Source of the DNA: Axinella damicornis
Taxonomy: Eukaryota; Porifera; Demospongiae; Axinellida; Axinellidae
Assembly (NCBI GenBank): GCA_963931865.1
Contig: OZ007508.1
Location: 20,420,201 to 20,484,200 of the forward strand
Length of the DNA: 64,000 bases
Direction: 5' to 3'
A program made the translations under genes and the position numbers. Position 1 is the first letter of the stretch, and the number at the start of each line of letters is the position of its first letter. The notes below the pieces were generated by a model, which worked only from the letters and a program-made list of their open reading frames with translations, was not told the DNA's origin and made no database searches. Below are positions 58,801-64,000 of the stretch, piece after piece.

Positions 58801-61800
58801 GTGAGTTGACTTGAGTCCTTTCCCTCCACGTTGTTACTCCCTCCAATCCCTCCCTCTTCAGACCTCAGTACCTCCGCAGTCCATTGGCTGTACCAGCTTC
58901 ACAGAGGATTCCCTCCTGCGCCACGCCCAGTTTGTTGTGGAACAGGTAGCTACCCTGCCACACACCCTACTTGTACTCACCCCACACTCGACTATCATCA
59001 CCTCATCCCACCCGCCCCATTGCCATCACCTTGCCACACCCCCACTACCTACCATGACTCACCAGTTCACATCACACACCCCACTTCAGGTTGAGAGCTA
59101 CGACCAGTATGGTGACTCAGATGAGGACCTGGTGTTAGTGACACCTGCCATGAGGGCGCTCATCAAGCTAGCTGGGGTCACCCTTGGAAAGAGGTCAGCA
59201 AACATGCATGGAAGTGTGTCACCCTGCAACAGACACGTGTCATCAAATGTGTGTACTGTGTTCTTTGCTGCAGGCGTGCTGCAAGGAGGGCGGCCCGTGA
59301 GGCCAAGCCAAAGAAACCAAAACATACAATGGTACGAGTCACAGCAAGGTGTTGGGTAGGGAGAAGTAGGGGAGACGGTGTAGTTGAACAATCCAACTTT
59401 GTCCTTTCTCAGGCAACCACGACTCCACTGGTTCGCAACATCTTTGAGCAGTTTTTCCAGAACCAGATTGATGGCAAGGCAACTTCAGCTCCCAAGAAGA
59501 GGCGCTGTGGAGTGTGTGAGGTGTGTGTGTGTGGTGTGCATGTATTGTGATTGTGTGAGTGGTGATAGTGAGTTGACTTCCCTCCAGGCTTGCCAACTGT
59601 CTGACTGCGGCAAGTGTGCTTCCTGCCGAGATATGATCAAGTTTGGGGGGACAGGCCGATCCAAGCAGGCCTGTGTCCACAGGAGGTATGGCATGCTAGA
59701 CATTATCTGCCCAGGAAAGCATTCACCTCGCAGCACATTTTGCATGCCCATAATTATACGAGTGGGCAATGTAGCACATCTCATTGTCAGCTTTGGCATT
59801 TCCACGCAAGTCCGTCAGGTTCACAAAGACATGTACACAACTCCCTGCAGGTGTCCCAACATGGCAGTACAGGTGGCAGAGGAGTGTGAGGAGGATGATG
59901 CTGAGAACGACCCAGACCTTAAGGACCTGGTCAGTTGCCTGCTAGACCACGTCTATGTACTGTTGCCTGCAGTATAGACTCTACATGTTGAATGGGGACT
60001 TTGTGGTCTGCAGAAAGTGAAGGAGCAGTCAAAGAAGATTAAATCGGAGAAAAAGATCAAGGTGTGTGAACAACTTGTTCATGCCCATACAAGGTCATTG
60101 GTGATGCAAGTGATATGTGTTACCTCAGACAAAGGTGGAGTGGCTGGGGGAGCCAGGCCGGGTGGAGGGGAAGAAGAGATTCTTCTCTAAAGTGCTCATC
60201 AATAAGCAGCACGAGGTCTGTCCCTTGAGATGGCGGTCCATCTGTTTTACTACTGGTTAAGCAGTGCCCTCTCCCCTCCCATTCAGGTGTGTGTGGGGGA
60301 CACTGTCACTGTGTGTCCAGAAGCTCCTGACGATCCGCTGTACATTGCACGGGTGTGCTACATGTGGGAGGAGGTGGGAGAGCGTAAGATGTTCCACGCG
60401 CAATGGTTCAGTCGGGGGTCGGATACCGTCCTGGGGGAGGCAGGAGACCCATGTGAGCTGTTTGCAGTGGACCAGTGTGACGACAACCCACTGGGAGCCA
60501 TCATGGACAAAGTCAAGGTGACTAGCCACGTATTTTCAATGCAACCTTGCCAGTACGCCTAGTTACTGCAGTCTTGATCTCTTGTTCAGGTGGAGTTCCG
60601 TCCTACTCCCGAGAACTGGTCAATGCTCGGTGGGGAGGAAGGAGAAGAGGTGGAGGAGGGAGGGGATGGAAGGAGCTTCTTCTATCAGAAATGGTACGTG
60701 TGCTCACATACTTCCTTTATTGCCGAGCGCATTAGCGCGAGGCTCTGAATGGGGGATCTATTTCTCACTATATACGTATGTACGTACGTGCGTATGTACA
60801 TACGTACCGGAATATTTCACGCTCAGGAATGTTGATAGGAATGTTGCGGGTTTCCTGCCGGCCAATTGAGTGTTATTTGCTGCGAGGGCTCGACAGTGCG
60901 GGAACTACAACCTTGAGAAACAGATCAGTGGACGAGTGCACGGGCTTGCAGAGCTGGAGCAGCTACATACGGAGTTGGCAGTCGACATCTGTTTATACCG
61001 CAACTCCACAATAGTCTCGCATAGCCAGAGGCTAGGGTACAAGTGAGCGGGGCCTTCAGGGCTTGCAGAGCTAGAGCAGCTACATGTGGAGTCGAACAGT
61101 GAGTGTAATCGACATGTTTATCTCAGCTCCACACTCGCAAATTCATACTTAGCTAGCTAGAGATCTATCATACTCGTAAGCATGTGGCCAGGCTGCGCAT
61201 GCGACCGCGACGTGCGTGCGAGGCAATTATGTGGATACGTATTCCTAGTATGATTATGATTATGACTATAGTGCAATCCACTGCTGTATTGCTTTGTAGG
61301 TTTGTATGAACAATGCTGTCAGTAGTGTGTCATCGCTGGTTTTTGTCATGCATTCAACAGGTATGACCCAGAGAAGGCTCGGTTTGAGAACCCACCGGAT
61401 GTCTCCTTCCTCCCAACAGAATTGATGAACATCCCCTGCGTACAGTACTGTCTCAGCTGCCAGCGGAATAAGGCCAGGGAGGAGGTGTGTGTGTGTGTGT
61501 GCGTGTGCTGTTCGTCACTGGGATAACAAGCTCACACCACGTATCCTATTACAGTCCCTTGTGCCCACACCTGAAGGAGAGCCACTGAGCGGCAGTAAGA
61601 GTGAGGGGAGACTGGAGTACGGGTAGGCCACTGAATGAGTTTGTTGTGTGTACTATTAACAGAGTTGAGTCTGTGCCCTCCTTCCTTTTCCTCTTTTCCA
61701 TCCTTTTCCCCTCCTCTCCCCCCAAGCTCCTTCTCCCTCTGTAATGTGCCCTATCAGACTGGGGACTGTGTGTACCTCCCTCCTGACTGTTACCAGTTCC

Positions 61801-64000
61801 CAGTCAAGCCACATGCCACACCCAAGAAGCACAAGAAGGTGAGTGGAGTGTGTATGTGGTGAGGTATTAGTGTTTGGGTTGGTGACTTAAGAATGGACTC
61901 CATCATCTACACGTACACGTACCAGACTGATGTAGATGATGAGGACAAGTACCCAGAGATTTACCGCAAGACAGTGTATGTGAAGGGGAGTAACCTGGAT
62001 GTGCCGAAACCATTCCAAATAGGTACGGTATGCCCATACTGGCTGCTATCCCAGCTTGTTACTCCTCTCCCCTTCCCCCCTCCCCAACTCAGGGAGGATT
62101 CTGGAGATCTTCATGCGTCGCCCCTCTGGCAAGCTGGCCATGGATCCTGAGCTCCACATTCGAGTGAGCATGTACTACAGGTGAGCCACAAGTTGTGCCA
62201 CACTACAGCCTGGAGCTGTGTTCTCATATTCTCTGCTTCCTCACTTTTCCACAGACCTGAGGACACCCACAAAGGCTCTGTGGCTGCTCAACAGGCCGAC
62301 CTCAACCTCCTTTACTGGAGCAGTGAAGGTGTGTGTGTGGCTCAGTGTGTGAGGGAGGGTGTCTGTGGCTCATGCTCTGTGTGTGTGGCTCAGTGTGAGA
62401 GGGAGGGTGTGTGTGGCTCATGCTCTGTGTGTGTGGCTCAGTGTGTGTGGCTCAGTGTGTGAGGGAGGGTGTGTGTGTGGCTCAGTGTGTGAGGGAGGGT
62501 GTGTGTGGCTCAGTGTGTGAGGGAGGGTGTGAACACTGCTATGCACATGATTGCCTTCGTGCCCCTTCAGAGACTGTGGTGGAGGCTGTGGAGGTGTGTG
62601 GGAAGTGTGAGGTAGTGTGTGGGGAGGACATTGAAGGGGACAGAGATGAGTGGTTCTCAGCTGCCCCTAACCGATTCTACTTTTTTGAGGTGAACATTTG
62701 TCATTCCTGTACAGTCAATGTTGTGTGTGCACTCATGATGAAGTACAACTTTGCTGCTTTTCAAGCTCTGTGTATTGTTCTTTGTGTCGATCACTCACTC
62801 TCTTTGCCTGCAGGCCTACAACAGCTCCAGCAAGCAGTTTGAAGACCCACCGTACTATGCCCGGGGAGTGTCCAGCAAAGGGAAGGTAAGCAATATAATT
62901 GTGTGCACTGGAGAATAGTGCTGCTGTAAAATGGTCTCTCCCCCTTGAAGGGCAAGGGCAAGGGCAAAGGGAAGGGAAAAGGAAAGGCAAAAGGAACAGA
63001 GGAGGGCCCTGTTGCTAGTGACAGTGCTGAAATAGGGGGGAAGCAGTCGTTTAGACCACTGCGCTCCCTGGATGTGTTTGCCGGGTGTGGAGGTGAGTGC
63101 TAAGTGATCCTCCCTATGTGTTCTCTGTGTGCACCTGTGTCAATTCACTTTCAATTCATCCTTGGCTACAGGTTAGTTAATTGTACCCCTCTTTTCTATG
63201 TCAGGATTATCGGAGGGGTTTCACCAGTCTGGTGTGGCAGAGTCAGTGTGGGCTGTGGAGAAGGAGGAGCCCGCTGCGCAGGCCTTCCGCCTGAACAACA
63301 CCAAGGCCACTGTCTTCACTGATGACTGCAACGTCTTGCTGAAGCTGGTCATGGAGGTGGGTGCAATTATTGGCACTGGTACGTGTGAGAGTTGATTGAC
63401 TGGCTACCATGACCCCACAGGGTGCCTCAACTGATGACCGAGGCCAGCAGCTGCCTCGCAAGGGGGAAGTTGAGCTGCTGTGTGGTGGCCCACCCTGTCA
63501 GGGGTTCTCAGGCATGAATCGGTTCAACTCCAGGGAGTACTCCCAGTTCAAGAACTCCTTGGTGATCTCCTACCTCAGCTACTGTGATTACTACCGTCCA
63601 CGGTTCTTCATCCTTGAGAATGTCCGTAACTTTGTCTCCTTCAAGAGAAACATGGTACTGAAACTTACTCTGCGGTGCCTCCTCAAGATGGGATACCAGG
63701 TTGGTGGACAGGCCAGGGGTACTCTAATGGGTGTGTCAGACAATGTCGTGTGTTTCTCCAACAGTGCACATTTGGAGTGTTGCAAGCTGGGCAGTATGGA
63801 GTGCCTCAGACCAGAAGAAGGTAGTCTAGGTGTATTCATTATAGTGCATGGACAAACATGTTGCATGATTTGATGACCTTCCTGTGATGCTCTGCCTGTA
63901 GAGCCATCATCATGGCTGCAGCTCCTGGGGAGAAGCTCCCGCAGTATCCTGAGCCCACTCATTGCTTCAGTCCCAGAGCTGTGCAGCTTGCTGTTGTGGT
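55897..64000 (+). CDS. DNMT1: DNMT1, maintenance DNA (cytosine-5) methyltransferase (3' end outside the window)
   Basis: Many exons in the usual DNMT1 order. After [16 protein letters not shown] there is a PIP-box-like QMEISGMF (about 56240-56265). The replication-focus (RFTS) domain includes [18 protein letters not shown] (near 57290), [19 protein letters not shown] (57720), [21 protein letters not shown] (57960-58020) and [22 protein letters not shown] codons (58900). The CXXC zinc finger (59500-59690) has [29 protein letters not shown]. Two BAH domains follow (60290-60690 and 61740-62820). A Gly-Lys linker (62950-62995) leads to the catalytic domain: motif [10 protein letters not shown], motif [18 protein letters not shown] with the catalytic Cys, and motif [12 protein letters not shown]. 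The window ends at AVQLAVVV, before the target-recognition domain. All key residues seen are intact. It copies CpG methylation after replication in the nucleus. Confidence 0.95.
56529..56610. mobile_element. Diverged hairpin element copy in a DNMT1 intron
   Basis: TAGCCTTGTTCCCAGGCCTTC and GAAGGCCTGGGGAATC are inverted with a GATCGCTTGCAGTATGCAA core shared with 29340-29370 and 56757-56775. The right terminus is lost. Confidence 0.5.
58030..58545. repeat. 57-bp minisatellite in a DNMT1 intron
   Basis: About nine copies of a unit containing GAGTGTGCGTGTCAACAGTGG and GTGTTACGATTTCATCC. The length of 57 is a multiple of three, so frames stay open, but the array lies between the GFTT and AYAEYVLME coding blocks and is intronic. 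Confidence 0.9.
60735..61364. other. Long DNMT1 intron with an internal duplication
   Basis: A GGGCTTGCAGAGCT(G/A)GAGCAGCTACAT segment occurs twice (about 60943 and 61058), with partly matching flanks, and a TAGTCTCGCATAGCC fragment of the hairpin family lies between. Alternating purine-pyrimidine TACGTACG strings occur near 60770-60805. No gene is seen. Confidence 0.5.
62328..62532. repeat. Degenerate tandem repeat in a DNMT1 intron
   Basis: Units of GTGTGTGGCTCAGTGTGTGAGGGAGG in variable length. G-rich in sense, unlike most other intronic arrays here. Confidence 0.85.

Overview
The window looks like a gene-dense animal nuclear contig. Most genes are split by short introns (some only 57-62 bp) with GT-AG boundaries, and their exons encode proteins recognisable as metazoan: ZZZ3, TTLL11, AIMP1, TSC1 (hamartin), CIMIP2B (FAM166B), FIRRM (C1orf112) and DNMT1. 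Short introns, very small intergenic gaps, an aerolysin-fold protein and a beta-trefoil lectin family would suit an early-branching animal such as a demosponge. The species is an inference; nothing here proves it.

Layout. 0-24.2 kb is a compact block: a fucosyltransferase-like gene (-), ZZZ3 (-), an amidase/FAAH-like gene (+), TTLL11 (+), AIMP1 (-) and TSC1 (+). 24.25-45.7 kb is a repeat island with foldback elements, MITEs, tandem arrays, a transposase fragment and a broken LINE. It also holds an intact aerolysin-like gene and two broken copies of a beta-trefoil lectin gene. 45.7-64 kb is a second compact block: CIMIP2B (+), FIRRM (-) and DNMT1 (+, running off the right edge before the end of its catalytic domain).

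Three divergent gene pairs share 122-186 bp promoters: ZZZ3/FAAH-like, AIMP1/TSC1 and FIRRM/DNMT1. The last carries two CCAAT boxes, a CACGTG box and two E2F-like sites, which suits a DNA-repair gene paired with the maintenance methyltransferase.

The most notable unexplained signal is a dispersed family of tiny hairpin elements (31-179 bp). Their ends read TAGCCTCG or TAGTCT, and many copies are flanked by 9-bp target-site duplications. One copy has a paralogous empty site inside the window. Other notable points are a 3.6-kb palindromic foldback element with inverted arrays of a 178-bp repeat, a separate foldback family with GGACT-repeat termini, and a TA-flanked MITE that splits a lectin exon. 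Pyrimidine-rich tandem repeats also lie just upstream of many 3' splice sites, and one minisatellite repeats a 5' splice site about eight times. All exon joins were made by eye from splice consensus, reading frame and remembered family sequence, without any alignment tool.
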